Shown one piece after another: positions 17,067-26,523 of a DNA stretch of 64,000 bases (within the stretch, counting starts at the first letter, position 1; every line of letters starts with the position of its first letter). A model generated the notes under the pieces. It had not been told where the DNA came from. It did no database searches and was given only the letters and a program-made list of their open reading frames with translations. Position numbers and translations under genes: made by a program. Origin of the DNA: Arthrobacter sunyaminii (GTDB lineage Bacteria; Actinomycetota; Actinomycetes; Actinomycetales; Micrococcaceae); NCBI RefSeq assembly GCF_018866305.1, contig NZ_CP076456.1:186001-250000 (forward strand), given 5' to 3'.

Positions 17067-18488
17067 GTGTCCGAATCATCTTCCTCAACACCTCAGAACA
17101 GCCGGCGGCAGATCCGGTTCAACGCCTTTGACATGAACTGCGTGGGCCATCAGTCTCCGGGACTGTGGCGCCATCCGCAGGACCAGTCCGCGAATTACAC
17201 GGATCTCCGCTATTGGGCCAACCTGGCCCAAACCTGCGAGCGCGGATTGTTTGACGGCATTTTTATCGCAGACGTCCTGGGTACCTATGACGTGTATGGA
17301 AACTCCAACGAGGCCACACTGCGGCAGGGCACCCAGGTGCCGGTGAATGACCCGCTGCTGCTGGTCTCCGCCATGGCACTGGTCACCGAGCACCTCGGTT
17401 TCGGCATCACCGCGGGAACAGCCTATGAACACCCCTACCCCTTCGCGCGGCGCCTCTCCACCCTGGACCACCTCACCAACGGCCGGGTTGGCTGGAACGT
17501 GGTTACCGGCTACCTGCCCTCGGCGGCCCGCAACATGGGTGCCGAAGACCAGCTTGAGCACGACGAGCGCTACAACCACGCGGATGAATACCTCGAGGTG
17601 ATCTACAAGCTGCTGGAAGGCTCCTGGGAGGATGACGCCGTCGTCCGGGACAAGGACAGCGGCATCTTCACCGACCCGGCGAAGGTGCATGACATCAACC
17701 ATGAGGGCAAGTACTTCAAGGTTCCCGGCATCCATATCAGTGAGCCGTCACCGCAGCGCACCCCGGTGATCTTCCAGGCCGGCGCCTCGCCGCGGGGCAT
17801 TGCCTTTGCCGCCGGCAATGCCGAGGCCGTCTTCGTGGGCGCCCCCACGAAGGAAAAGCTCAGGGCCACGGTCACCCGGATTCGTGATGCCGCCGAAGCC
17901 GCCGGCCGGGACCGCCACTCCATCCGGATCTACACGCTGCTGACCATCATCACCGCGGCAACATCCGAGGAAGCCGAAGCCAAGCATGTGGACTACCAGC
18001 GGTACGCCAGCGACGAGGGTGCCCTGGCCCTGATGTCCGGCTGGCTCGGCGTGGATCTGTCCACCTACAACCTGGACGAGCCGCTGGGCAATGTGCAGTC
18101 CAATGCGATCCAGTCTGCCGCGGACAACTTCCAAAAAGCGAAGGACGACGGCGAACCCTGGACGGTGCGCGACATCGCCGAATCCGCGGGGATCGGCGGG
18201 CTGGGTCCGCGGCTGGTGGGCTCGGGGTCCGACGTCGCCGAGGAGCTGATCCGGTGGGTGGAAGAGACCGATGTGGACGGCTTCAACCTGGCCTACGCCA
18301 TTACCCCGGGTACCTTCGAGGACGTGGTGGAATTTGTGGTGCCGGAGCTGCAGAAGCGCGGTGCCTACCGGACGGAATATACCCCGGGGACGCTGCGCCA
18401 CAAGCTCTTCGGTGCCGGTGACAAGCTGCCCGAAAACCACCGCGGCGCGTCCTTCCGTCTGCAGCCGGCAGGGATTCCGGCACGCTGA
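17067..18488 (+). CDS. NtaA/DszA-family FMN-dependent monooxygenase
   Basis: A 473-aa luciferase-like flavin monooxygenase that uses reduced FMN from a separate reductase. Family segments: FNAFDMNCVGHQSPGLWRHP at the start, RGLFDGIFIADVLGTYDVY, RRLSTLDHLTNGRVGWNVVT, and QAGASPRGIAFAAGNAEAVF. Members of this branch attack nitrilotriacetate, dibenzothiophene sulfone and alkyl-sulfur compounds. The upstream SAM-IV riboswitch and divergent sulfonate transporter point to release of sulfur from an organic compound (inference). The GTG at 17067 has GAAGGA upstream and is preferred over a GTG at 17001, which lies too close to the riboswitch. Confidence 0.88.
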   Translation: MSESSSSTPQNSRRQIRFNAFDMNCVGHQSPGLWRHPQDQSANYTDLRYWANLAQTCERGLFDGIFIADVLGTYDVYGNSNEATLRQGTQVPVNDPLLLVSAMALVTEHLGFGITAGTAYEHPYPFARRLSTLDHLTNGRVGWNVVTGYLPSAARNMGAEDQLEHDERYNHADEYLEVIYKLLEGSWEDDAVVRDKDSGIFTDPAKVHDINHEGKYFKVPGIHISEPSPQRTPVIFQAGASPRGIAFAAGNAEAVFVGAPTKEKLRATVTRIRDAAEAAGRDRHSIRIYTLLTIITAATSEEAEAKHVDYQRYASDEGALALMSGWLGVDLSTYNLDEPLGNVQSNAIQSAADNFQKAKDDGEPWTVRDIAESAGIGGLGPRLVGSGSDVAEELIRWVEETDVDGFNLAYAITPGTFEDVVEFVVPELQKRGAYRTEYTPGTLRHKLFGAGDKLPENHRGASFRLQPAGIPAR

Positions 18489-18615
18489 GGGGTTCCGCCG
18501 TCCGGCCGGAGGTTTGCGGGGCGGGTTCCGGGCGGGGCCATTGACCGGGGACGGACTGCCTCCTTACGTTTGAAGGGTCCGCGCAGTGAACCCCTTTAGC
18601 GAGCAGGAGTCGGCT

Positions 18616-19233
18616 ATGGAACCCTCACCCAGCGCCACCGGCATGGCCCTTTCCGCCGACGGCACCCGCATCGCCTGGTCCCGGCAGGGCGACGGTCCAC
18701 CCCTGGTGATCGTGGATCCGCTGACAGCTGACCGCAACAGTTCCAGTACCCGGGCCCTGGCGCAGCTGCTCTCCGGAAACCACACCGTCTACACGTATGA
18801 CCGGCGCGGACTGGGTGAAAGCGACGTGGGGGAGGAGTATACGGCCGAGTCCGACGTTGATGACCTGCTGGCAGTGGTGCAGGTGGCCGGCGGAAGGGCA
18901 GACCTCTACGGGTTCGCGTCTGGTGCCTTCCTGGCGCTGCGCGCCGCCGAGGAATCCGCCGTGATCACGCGGGTTGTCGCGCTGGAGCCGACCCTGGCCC
19001 TGGAGGAGGGCGAAGACGAGATGCTGGTGCTGCAGACGGAACTTGAGGGACTCGGCGGTGTGCAGGTGCCCGTGCTGGTGCTGGCAGGGAGCGCCAGCGG
19101 CAACGAAACGCAGGATCTGGCCCGGCGGGCCGCCGATGCCCTGGAGGAAGGGGAGTTCCAGCTGCTGGAAGGCAACACCGCCAGTGTGCCGGAGACCGCC
19201 CTGGCCGATGCCATCGAATCTTTCCTGAGCTGA
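18616..19233 (+). CDS. Alpha/beta-hydrolase-fold protein lacking catalytic residues
   Basis: A 205-aa protein with the fold's landmarks: GDGPPLVIV (strand 3), VYTYDRRGLGESD (oxyanion/strand 4 region), and a nucleophile-elbow-like ADLYGFASGAFLAL. Where relatives have Gly-x-Ser-x-Gly, this has Gly-Phe-Ala-Ser-Gly, so the nucleophile position (about residue 101) is Ala. Near the C-terminus the usual Gly-x-Thr-His is GNTAS, so the catalytic His is also absent. The cap region is short compared with ~260-aa relatives. It is probably a non-catalytic binding protein. The start at 18616 has AGGAG upstream. Confidence 0.75.
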   Translation: MEPSPSATGMALSADGTRIAWSRQGDGPPLVIVDPLTADRNSSSTRALAQLLSGNHTVYTYDRRGLGESDVGEEYTAESDVDDLLAVVQVAGGRADLYGFASGAFLALRAAEESAVITRVVALEPTLALEEGEDEMLVLQTELEGLGGVQVPVLVLAGSASGNETQDLARRAADALEEGEFQLLEGNTASVPETALADAIESFLS

Positions 19234-19289
19234 GACACGCAGCCGGGCGTAAGCTGGTGCCCGATCCAGAGCCCACCGAAGGACGGCAG

Positions 19290-19709
19290 ATGACACACGT
19301 CAATAACCCCGCAGTTGTCGAAGCACTTCTGACCAACAAGGGCGCCCGCTGGGCGGTGGTGGGCCTGTCCAACAATCCGCGCCGCACCGCCGTCGGCGTC
19401 TCCCGTTACATCCAGGACCACCTCGGAATGGAAATCATCCCGGTGAGCCTGAAGGGAGACGATGTCCACGGCAACAAGGGCTACCGGCAGCTCAGCGAAA
19501 TCCCCGGACAGATCGACGTCGTTGACTGCTTCGTGAATTCCTCCCGTGTCGGGAACATAGTGGACCAGGCCATCGAGGCAGGCGCCAAGGCGGTGTGGCT
19601 CCAGCTGGGCGTGATCGACGAGGCAGCGGCGCAGCGGGCGGCCGACGCCGGGCTGGACGTGGTCATGGACACCTGTCCCGTCATCGAAGCTCCCCGGTTC
19701 GGTCTCTGA
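19290..19709 (+). CDS. CoA-binding domain protein (YccU-like), second copy
   Basis: A 139-aa Rossmann-fold CoA-binding protein: RWAVVGLSNNPRRTAVGVSRYI, GYRQLSEIPGQIDVVDCFVN, AVWLQLGVID, and AGLDVVMDTCPVIEAPRF. It is clearly related to the product of 9331-9834 but shorter and diverged. It follows the hydrolase-like gene by 56 bp on the same strand and has GAAGGA before the ATG. The function of the family is unsettled. Confidence 0.85.
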   Translation: MTHVNNPAVVEALLTNKGARWAVVGLSNNPRRTAVGVSRYIQDHLGMEIIPVSLKGDDVHGNKGYRQLSEIPGQIDVVDCFVNSSRVGNIVDQAIEAGAKAVWLQLGVIDEAAAQRAADAGLDVVMDTCPVIEAPRFGL

Positions 19710-19713
19710 TCCG

Positions 19714-20541
19714 TTACAGCTTGGCGAACCGGGCGCGCAGGATCCCGGTGTACAACCCGTAACAGATCATTCCGGCGCCCACGGCTCCCAGCGCCAGCAC
19801 GCCGAAGGGCTGCTCGCGCAGGGCGCGGAGTGCGCCGTCGAGCCCGGTGGACTTCTCCGGGTCGGCCGTGAAAGCAGCCACCATCACAAGGAGGCCCAGA
19901 ATAGCCAGGGACACTCCCTTGGCGACAAAGCCCAGCGTGCCGGTAATGGTGACGGCGCGGTCCCAGATGCCCGCCGGAATCGCCGTCAAATCCTTGCGGA
20001 AACGTCCGGTGGCGCCCTTGAAAATGAAATAGCCGCCAACACCGACGATGCCAAGTCCCACCAGGCCCAGCAGGACGGCGCCCGCCGGCTGCGCCATCAG
20101 CTTGGCGCTCCAGCCTGCGGAACTCTCGCCGCTATCCGTGCCGCCGCCCAGGGCTACGGTGCCGAAGGATACGCCGATGGCACCGTAGGTGATGGCCTGG
20201 GTGGCCGCGGAGCCTCGCACTTTCCAGGCGTCTTTGCCCTGCAGCCCGCGGCCGTCCAGCCAGACGCGCGATGCCTGAAACAGCGCGAGGGCGAGGCAGC
20301 CCAGGAAACAGATCCAGAGCAGGACCAGTCCGCCCGGCTGGGCGGCCAGGGCAGAGACGGCGCCGGAGGAATCCGCGCTGCCGCCGCTGCCGGACGCAAT
20401 CTGCAGGGCGATCACGCCGATGAGCAGGTGCAGCACTCCGCTGGCGACGTATCCCATGCGTGCGGCCCGCTCAAACCCCTGTGAATCCGCCGCTTTTTCC
20501 GCGGCCGAAGCGAGCCGGTCCCCATGTCCTGTGCGAGCCAA
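19714..20541 (-). CDS. DUF1206 membrane protein
   Basis: A 275-aa integral membrane protein with about six hydrophobic segments in three pairs, each pair corresponding to a DUF1206 repeat (for example AARMGYVASGVLHLLIGVIAL, RGSAATQAITYGAIGVSFG, and VTITGTLGFVAKGVSLAILG). Short charged loops contain repeated Lys/Arg/Glu. The role is unknown. It converges on the CoA-binding gene with 4 bp between the stops. Confidence 0.85.
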   Translation of the reverse strand: MARTGHGDRLASAAEKAADSQGFERAARMGYVASGVLHLLIGVIALQIASGSGGSADSSGAVSALAAQPGGLVLLWICFLGCLALALFQASRVWLDGRGLQGKDAWKVRGSAATQAITYGAIGVSFGTVALGGGTDSGESSAGWSAKLMAQPAGAVLLGLVGLGIVGVGGYFIFKGATGRFRKDLTAIPAGIWDRAVTITGTLGFVAKGVSLAILGLLVMVAAFTADPEKSTGLDGALRALREQPFGVLALGAVGAGMICYGLYTGILRARFAKL

Positions 20542-20649
20542 AACTGTCCTCCGTTAGGTGAGCACACGTGCGGTGTGTGGCGGGTTGATGCTGGTCTGGC
20601 TTCCATTTTGTCACCTGTGGCGCGGCCTGGGGCGACGTACTACGCTCGG

Positions 20650-21039
20650 ATGATGGACGCGGCAGAGGTAAGGCGGTTGTGCCTGGGCTTCCCGGGCGCT
20701 TACGAGGACTTCCCCTTTGGTCCGGAATCGTCCGTGTTCAAGGTCCAGGCAACCGGCGGCAAGGCGAAAATGTTTGCCCTGTGTGCGCTGGCCGGTCTTC
20801 CGCTGACGATCAGCCTGAAGTGCGAGCCGGAGTTGGCCCGGCAGCTGCGGGCCGCGCATCCGCAAATCAACGGTGCCTGGCACATGAACAAGACCCACTG
20901 GAATTCCGTGGTGCTGGATGACGGACTGGAGGACGGGCTGGTGCGCGATTTGGTGGAGGATTCCTATGATCTGGTGGTGGCCTCCCTTCCGGCACGGGAC
21001 CGCGAGTCGCTGGCCTGGAAAGGGCTGGCGGGTGGATGA
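20650..21039 (+). CDS. MmcQ/YjbR family protein
   Basis: A 129-aa protein with the MmcQ/YjbR (CyaY-like) fold: VRRLCLGFPGAYEDFPFGPES, VFKVQATGGKAKMFAL, LTISLKCEP, MNKTHWNSVVLD, and DLVEDSYDLVVASL. Members are often annotated as DNA-binding, but the role is not established. Two in-frame ATGs (20650 and 20653) are possible. The stop overlaps the ATG of the next gene (ATGA), so the pair is coupled. Confidence 0.85.
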   Translation: MMDAAEVRRLCLGFPGAYEDFPFGPESSVFKVQATGGKAKMFALCALAGLPLTISLKCEPELARQLRAAHPQINGAWHMNKTHWNSVVLDDGLEDGLVRDLVEDSYDLVVASLPARDRESLAWKGLAGG

Positions 21040-21605
21040 GCCGGGATCTGAGCTATGCGGAAAGCGGCTACACCCGCCGGCCCTATCCGCAGCCGCTGAC
21101 CGACCGGTGGCCTGAAGGCTACCGGCTGGTGCTGCGCCGGGAGAGTTTTGACATTCCGGATCCGGCGGCCGGGTACCTGCGGCTGGCCAGCGGAATTCTG
21201 AACTGGGATTTGCACCGGAGAAGCGGGCTGCGGGTGGCGCCGGGCACGCCGCGTGCGGCGCCGGGAGTGGAAATGGCCTCCGGGATCGGCGCGGGACCGC
21301 TGCGCTACTACGCTCCCTGCCGGGTTTTGTGGGCTGATGAGCCAGCAGTGGACGACGACGGCACCCCGGTTCCGGGGCAGCGGGCCGGCTTCGGCTACGG
21401 AACCCTTCGCGGGCATCCGGAACGGGGCGAAGAGGGTTTCTACGCTGAACTGGACGGCGACGGAAAGCTCATCTTCCGCATCGCTGCCTACAGCCGCCCT
21501 GCCAACAAGGTGATAGCTGCCGGAGACTTCGCCAACCGTGCAGTGCAGGCCTTCATCACCCGGCGGTACCTGGGCGCAGCCTACAAACTCGCGTCCGGCA
21601 ACTGA
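21036..21605 (+). CDS. DUF1990 family protein
   Basis: A 189-aa protein matching DUF1990: LSYAESGYTR, ASGILNWDLHRRSGLRV, APCRVLWADEP, GFGYGTLRGHPERGEEGFYAEL, and FANRAVQAFITRRYL. Function unknown. The start overlaps the upstream stop by 4 bp. The last 25 bp overlap the convergent acetyltransferase gene. Confidence 0.87.
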   Translation: MSRDLSYAESGYTRRPYPQPLTDRWPEGYRLVLRRESFDIPDPAAGYLRLASGILNWDLHRRSGLRVAPGTPRAAPGVEMASGIGAGPLRYYAPCRVLWADEPAVDDDGTPVPGQRAGFGYGTLRGHPERGEEGFYAELDGDGKLIFRIAAYSRPANKVIAAGDFANRAVQAFITRRYLGAAYKLASGN

Positions 21606-22129
21606 TCACGGAGCAGGACAAACGTCAGTCCCAGGCCCGGGATTTCTACCGGCATAAAACCGGCGGTGAGCAGGAGTTCCTGCGAGGCGGTGTTCTCTTC
21701 CTCCGTGTGGGCAATGACCCGGGAGACGGTGGGCTCGTCCAGAGCCACCCGGGAGAGCGCAAGCAGTGACTCAGTTGCGTAGCCCTGATTGCGGCGGGAA
21801 GGAACCACGCTGTAGCTCACCTCCGCGTCGCCCGCCTCAGGCAGCATCAGGAAACCAATGGTTCCCACCACCTCGCCCGTCTTCTGCTCGCGGATAACCC
21901 GCGTCGCCAGGGCAGGGGCAGCGGTGTGAAGGCCCTGTTCAAAAAACTGCCGGGCGGCGTCGAGGTCCGTGGGCTGGGGAAAGTCCTCGGCCCAGTCTGG
22001 CAGCCGGGACTGGCTAATAAGGGCATCCATCTCTGCGGGAGACATGGTCTCCAGGCGCAGCCGTTCGGTGAGCACACTCGTGGAGGGTGCCGAACGTTCC
22101 GGGGTAAGGGTCACAGCATAATTGTGCAC
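21581..22129 (-). CDS. GNAT family N-acetyltransferase
   Basis: A 182-aa RimJ/RimL-like acetyltransferase: TERLRLETMSPAEMDALI at the start, GTIGFLMLPEAGDAEVSYSV, the acetyl-CoA loop SRRNQGYATESLLAL, then NTASQELLLTAGFMPV. It transfers an acetyl group from acetyl-CoA to an unknown amine. Its 3' end overlaps the convergent DUF1990 gene by 25 bp. Confidence 0.85.
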   Translation of the reverse strand: MHNYAVTLTPERSAPSTSVLTERLRLETMSPAEMDALISQSRLPDWAEDFPQPTDLDAARQFFEQGLHTAAPALATRVIREQKTGEVVGTIGFLMLPEAGDAEVSYSVVPSRRNQGYATESLLALSRVALDEPTVSRVIAHTEEENTASQELLLTAGFMPVEIPGLGLTFVLLRDQLPDASL

Positions 22130-22183
22130 GTCAGACGGCCCGTGCCCTCACTCAGGGAAAGAGATCTTCCCCACATCGTGACA

Positions 22184-22230
22184 GAGGGCGGCAGGGGCGG
22201 CCCCGGACGGGACGAGCACCTGCCGCCCTC
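22184..22230 (-). terminator. Probable terminator of the purSQL operon
   Basis: Perfect 12-bp inverted repeat GAGGGCGGCAGG / CCTGCCGCCCTC, starting 18 bp after the purL stop. No strong T-run follows on either strand, as is common in this GC range. Confidence 0.65.
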
Positions 22231-22247
22231 AGCGGACGGAGAGGAGG

Positions 22248-24557
22248 TTAGCCGAAATGCTTCGGCAGGGTTCCCTCGTGGGCTTCCTTCAACTCGGACA
22301 GGGGCAGCGAGAAGCGGCCCTGGAAGTCCAGCGCCTCAATCTCGGTGTCCACCACGCCAATACGCATGTGCGCATAGCCGCGGGCCGAGCACATGTCCTT
22401 GAAACGGACCTCTTCACTGCGGGCCACGGACACCAGGGCACGGGACTGGGACTCGGAGAACAGCATCGTGAACAGGTCCACGCCGTCGCGTTCGCAGACC
22501 TCGTCCAGCCCAATGCGGGCACCCACGCCGAAGCGCAGCGCCATCTCGGACAGGGCCGCTGCGAGACCGCCTTCGGAGAGGTCATGCGCGGCGTCGATCA
22601 TGCCGTCGCGGGAGGCGTTGACCAGCAGTTCGCCGAGCAGCTTTTCCGTCTTCAGGTCCACCGCGGGCGGCTGTCCGCCCAGGTGGCCGTGCAGGTTGGC
22701 GAATTCTGAGCCGTCCAGCTCGTCCTTCGTGACGCCCATCAGGTAGATGGCCTGACCGTCTTCGCGCCAGCCCGACGGCGTGCGGCGGGCGACGTCGTCG
22801 AACACGCCCAGCACACCCACCACGGGGGTGGGGTGGATGGCAACGCCGCCGGTCTGGTTGTACAGGGAGACGTTGCCGCCTGTGACCGGGATGCCCAGTT
22901 CCTGGCAGCCGTCGGCCAGGCCGCGGACGGCCTCGGCGAACTGCCACATAACCTCGGGATCCTCGGGGGAGCCGAAGTTCAGGCAGTCGGTCACCGCCAG
23001 CGGGGTGGCCCCGGAGGTGGCCACGTTGCGGTAGGACTCGGCCAGGGCCAGACGCGCACCCTCGTAAGGGTTGAGGTAGGTGTAACGGCCATTGGCGTCG
23101 GTGGAGATGGCCACGCCCAAACCGGTTGTCTCATCCACGCGGATGACACCGGCGTCGTCGGGCATTGCCAGTGCGGTGTTGCCCTGGACGTAGCGGTCAA
23201 ACTGGTTGGTGACCCAGGACTTGTCGCACATGTTGGGGGAAGCCATCAGCTCCAGGATGGATGCCTTGATGGCCTCGGCGCCGAACGGGCGGGAGCCGGC
23301 AAAAGCGTCGGCCTGCACCTTGTCCTGCCATTCGGGGCGGTGGAAGGGGCGGTGGTACACCGGGCCCTCGTGCGCCACGGTCTTGGGATCGACGTCGACG
23401 ATCGTTTCGCCGTCCCAGTCGATGATCAGCCGGCCGGTGCCGGTGACCTCGCCGAGCCAGGAGTACTCCACGTTCCACTTGTCCATGATGGCCTCGAACG
23501 CCTCAACGTTCTCCGGCGTGACCACGGCCATCATGCGTTCCTGCGACTCTGACATCAGGATTTCGCCCGGGGTCAGGGTGGGATCGCGCAGCAGCACGTT
23601 GGTGAGCTCCACGTGCATGCCGCCGTCGCCGTTGGACGCCAGTTCCGACGTCGCGCAGGAAATGCCGGCCGCGCCCAGGTCCTGGATGCCCTCCACCACG
23701 GAAGCCTTGAACAGTTCCAGGCAGCACTCGATGAGGACCTTTTCCGCGAACGGATCGCCCACCTGCACGGCGGGGCGCTTGGACGGTTTGGTGGCGTCGA
23801 AGGATTCGGAGGCCAGCACTGAGGCGCCGCCGATGCCGTCGCCGCCGGTGCGCGCACCGAACAGGACCACCTTGTTGCCCACGCCGGAGGCGTTGGCCAG
23901 GCGGATGTCCTCGTGGCGCATGACGCCCACGGCCAGCGCGTTGACCAGCGGGTTGCCCTGGTAGACGGAGTCAAAGACCACTTCGCCGCCGATGTTGGGC
24001 AGGCCCAGGGAGTTGCCGTAGCCGCCGATGCCGGAGACGATGCCGTGCACCAGCCGGGCGGTGTCGGGGTGGTCGATGGCGCCGAAACGCAGCGGATCCA
24101 TCACGGCCACCGGGCGGGCGCCCATGGAAATGATGTCGCGGACAATGCCGCCGACGCCGGTCGCGGCGCCCTGGTAGGGCTCCACGAAGGAGGGGTGGTT
24201 GTGGGATTCCACCTTGAAGGTCACGGCCCAGCCCTCGCCGATGTCCACGACGCCGGCGTTCTCGCCGATGCCCACCAGCAGGTGCTCCTTCATCTTCTCG
24301 GTGACCTTCTCACCGAACTGTTTCAGGTGCACCTTGGAGGACTTGTAGGAGCAGTGCTCGGACCACATGACCGAGTACATGGCCAGTTCCGCCGCGGTGG
24401 GGCGGCGGCCCAGGATTTCCACAACGCGGTTGTATTCGTCTTCCTTCAGGCCGAGTTCGGCCCAGGGGAGATCGGTGTCCGGGGTCGCGGCGGCGTGCTC
24501 GACGGTGTCGATGCGGAATTTCTTCGCTCCGGCGGGGGAGTCTGCGGAAACTGTCAT
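22248..24557 (-). CDS. purL: Phosphoribosylformylglycinamidine synthase subunit PurL
   Basis: The 769-aa small-type PurL, the ATP-dependent synthase subunit that with PurQ and PurS converts FGAR to FGAM in purine synthesis. Visible motifs: [16 protein letters not shown] near residue 65, [29 protein letters not shown], a second domain [23 protein letters not shown], and [15 protein letters not shown]. The start codon directly follows the purQ stop (TAAATG), so the genes are coupled. Confidence 0.97.
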   Translation of the reverse strand: MTVSADSPAGAKKFRIDTVEHAAATPDTDLPWAELGLKEDEYNRVVEILGRRPTAAELAMYSVMWSEHCSYKSSKVHLKQFGEKVTEKMKEHLLVGIGENAGVVDIGEGWAVTFKVESHNHPSFVEPYQGAATGVGGIVRDIISMGARPVAVMDPLRFGAIDHPDTARLVHGIVSGIGGYGNSLGLPNIGGEVVFDSVYQGNPLVNALAVGVMRHEDIRLANASGVGNKVVLFGARTGGDGIGGASVLASESFDATKPSKRPAVQVGDPFAEKVLIECCLELFKASVVEGIQDLGAAGISCATSELASNGDGGMHVELTNVLLRDPTLTPGEILMSESQERMMAVVTPENVEAFEAIMDKWNVEYSWLGEVTGTGRLIIDWDGETIVDVDPKTVAHEGPVYHRPFHRPEWQDKVQADAFAGSRPFGAEAIKASILELMASPNMCDKSWVTNQFDRYVQGNTALAMPDDAGVIRVDETTGLGVAISTDANGRYTYLNPYEGARLALAESYRNVATSGATPLAVTDCLNFGSPEDPEVMWQFAEAVRGLADGCQELGIPVTGGNVSLYNQTGGVAIHPTPVVGVLGVFDDVARRTPSGWREDGQAIYLMGVTKDELDGSEFANLHGHLGGQPPAVDLKTEKLLGELLVNASRDGMIDAAHDLSEGGLAAALSEMALRFGVGARIGLDEVCERDGVDLFTMLFSESQSRALVSVARSEEVRFKDMCSARGYAHMRIGVVDTEIEALDFQGRFSLPLSELKEAHEGTLPKHFG

Positions 24558-25331
24558 TTATTTGCCTCCGGCAACAAGCGAGGTGAGAACTGAGGTGAAA
24601 ATGCCCAGGCCGTCGGTGCCGTAGCCCAGCCCGACCTCGCCGTAGGCGGAGGAATCCGGGCCGAAGCCGGCCTCTACCGCATGTTCGGGGTGCGGCATGA
24701 GTCCCACGACGTTGCCGGCGGCGTTGGTGATGCCGGCAATGTTCCGGCGCGAGCCGTTGGGGTTGGCGCCGTCGTAGCGGAACACCACGCGGCCTTCACC
24801 CTCGAGCTCGTCCAGCGTCTTTTCATCCGCGACGTACTGGCCGTCCTGGTTTTTCAGTGGAATGACCATGCCGGAGTTTTTCTCGTAGGAACCGGTCCAG
24901 GCCGTGGTGTTGTTTTCCACGCGCAGGAGCTGGTCCGCGCAGGAGAACTTGAGGTGGTTGTTCTTGATCATGGAGCCGGGCAGCAGATGTGCCTCGGTGA
25001 GGATCTGGAAGCCGTTGCAGATGCCCAGCACGGGCATGCCGCCCTTGGAGGCATCCACCACCTTGTCCATCAGCGGCGCAAAGCGGGCGATGGCCCCGGC
25101 GCGGAGGTAGTCCCCGTAGGAGAAACCGCCGGGGATGATGACGGCGTCCACGCTTTGCAGGTTCGCTTCGTTGTGCCAGAGGCCGACGGCGGTGCCGCCG
25201 GCGAGCGTTACCGCACGGGCGGCGTCGCGGTCGTCCAGGGTGCCGGGGAAGGTGACAATGCCAATCCGCACGGCCCGCAGGGCATCGTTTTCGGGGGCGA
25301 CGGAGAAGTCGCCGATCAGGGGAGTGCTCAA
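24558..25331 (-). CDS. purQ: Phosphoribosylformylglycinamidine synthase subunit PurQ
   Basis: A class I glutamine amidotransferase, 257 aa, supplying ammonia to PurL. The nucleophile Cys is in [36 protein letters not shown] starts the domain, and the His/Glu pair lies in [16 protein letters not shown] ~20-residue N-terminal extension precedes the domain. The gene begins 2 nt after purS. Confidence 0.96.
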   Translation of the reverse strand: MSTPLIGDFSVAPENDALRAVRIGIVTFPGTLDDRDAARAVTLAGGTAVGLWHNEANLQSVDAVIIPGGFSYGDYLRAGAIARFAPLMDKVVDASKGGMPVLGICNGFQILTEAHLLPGSMIKNNHLKFSCADQLLRVENNTTAWTGSYEKNSGMVIPLKNQDGQYVADEKTLDELEGEGRVVFRYDGANPNGSRRNIAGITNAAGNVVGLMPHPEHAVEAGFGPDSSAYGEVGLGYGTDGLGIFTSVLTSLVAGGK

Positions 25332-25333
25332 AA

Positions 25334-25588
25334 TCAGGCCTCCGGGATTACTTCAACGCGGGTGACGTCTTCAATAACGGGGTTGGACAGCAGCGTGGCG
25401 GCTGCCGTGCGTGCCTGCTCGAGGACTTCTTCAGTCACGTCGCCGTCCACGGTCAGTTCGAAGCGCTTGCCCTGGCGGACGCCGGTAAATCCGGTCAGGC
25501 CCAGGCGCGGGAGGGCGCCGGCGATGGCCTTGCCCTGCGGATCGAGGATTTCGGGTTTGGGCATAACGTCAACAACGATCCGGGGCAT
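25334..25588 (-). CDS. purS: Phosphoribosylformylglycinamidine synthase subunit PurS
   Basis: The 84-aa small subunit that bridges PurQ and PurL for ammonia channelling. It opens [22 protein letters not shown], then [17 protein letters not shown] and a final [10 protein letters not shown], all standard for PurS. It is the first gene of the purSQL operon; the promoter is expected in the 158-bp gap upstream. Confidence 0.95.
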   Translation of the reverse strand: MPRIVVDVMPKPEILDPQGKAIAGALPRLGLTGFTGVRQGKRFELTVDGDVTEEVLEQARTAAATLLSNPVIEDVTRVEVIPEA

Positions 25589-25746
25589 CCGGGCAACTCC
25601 TGTGAGAGAAAATGGGTGGCCGCGGACCCTGCCGTCTCACGCTGATTCAGCGCTCCGCGAGCTTGCACTGTCCAGTCTAGCGGCGTTTTCCGTGCCCGTC
25701 CTTTCGTGTCTTTCAGGGGTCCGGAACGGCCCTTTCGGCGGGGCCG

Positions 25747-26523
25747 CTAGTGGTCCAGCAGCCGCTGCACGAACTGGCGGGTGCGCTCCTGCTTCGGGGC
25801 CGCAAGAACCTCCGAGGGCGGCCCCTCCTCCACGACAACGCCCCCGTCCATGAAGATGACGCGGTCTGCCACATCCCGTGCGAAGCGAAGCTCGTGCGTG
25901 ACAAGCAGCATTGTCCAGCCCTCGGCTGCGAGTTCACGGATGGCCTCCAGGACCTCACCCACGAGTTCCGGATCCAGTGCGGAGGTGGGCTCGTCGAAAA
26001 GCAGCAGGCGCGGCTTGAGGGCGAGTGCCCGGGCTATGCCCACCCGCTGCTGCTGGCCGCCGGAGAGCTGATAAGGATAAGAGTCGCTCTTGTCGGCAAG
26101 CCCAACGCGTTCCAGCAGGGCCAGCGCGTCTGCGGAGGCTTCCTCCCGGGGGCGCCGCTGCACCCGAACCGGCCCCTCCATCACGTTTTCCAGCACCGTG
26201 CGGTGGGGAAACAGGTTGTAGTGCTGGAAAACCATGGCGCTGTGTTCCCGCAATCCCGACACCGTGCGGCGCGGAGGTTTGCTGCCGAAGTCCACCGCGG
26301 CCCCTTCGGCAAACTGCACCGTCCCCAAGCCAGGTACCTCCAGGCCGTTGAGGCAGCGCAGGACGGTGGTTTTGCCTGATCCGCTGGGACCAATCAGTGC
26401 AACCACTTGGCCGCGGCGGATGTCCAGGTCAATTCCCTTGAGCACTTCCACCGGGCCGAAGCGTTTGTGGAGGCCGCGGACGGTAAGGACGTCGGACCCG
26501 GCCGGGTTCTCATTTGGCGACAT
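25747..26523 (-). CDS. Amino-acid (probable cystine) ABC transporter ATP-binding protein
   Basis: A 258-aa ATPase of the polar amino acid uptake family. Walker A is GPSGSGKTT, followed by the TcyN/HisP-like FQHYNLFPHRTVLENV; the signature is LSGGQQQRVGIARAL, Walker B LLFDEPTSALDPELV. The ATG at 26523 has AAAGGAGG upstream and overlaps the permease stop by 14 bp. A TTG at 26544 would extend it by 7 codons. Confidence 0.9.
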   Translation of the reverse strand: MSPNENPAGSDVLTVRGLHKRFGPVEVLKGIDLDIRRGQVVALIGPSGSGKTTVLRCLNGLEVPGLGTVQFAEGAAVDFGSKPPRRTVSGLREHSAMVFQHYNLFPHRTVLENVMEGPVRVQRRPREEASADALALLERVGLADKSDSYPYQLSGGQQQRVGIARALALKPRLLLFDEPTSALDPELVGEVLEAIRELAAEGWTMLLVTHELRFARDVADRVIFMDGGVVVEEGPPSEVLAAPKQERTRQFVQRLLDH

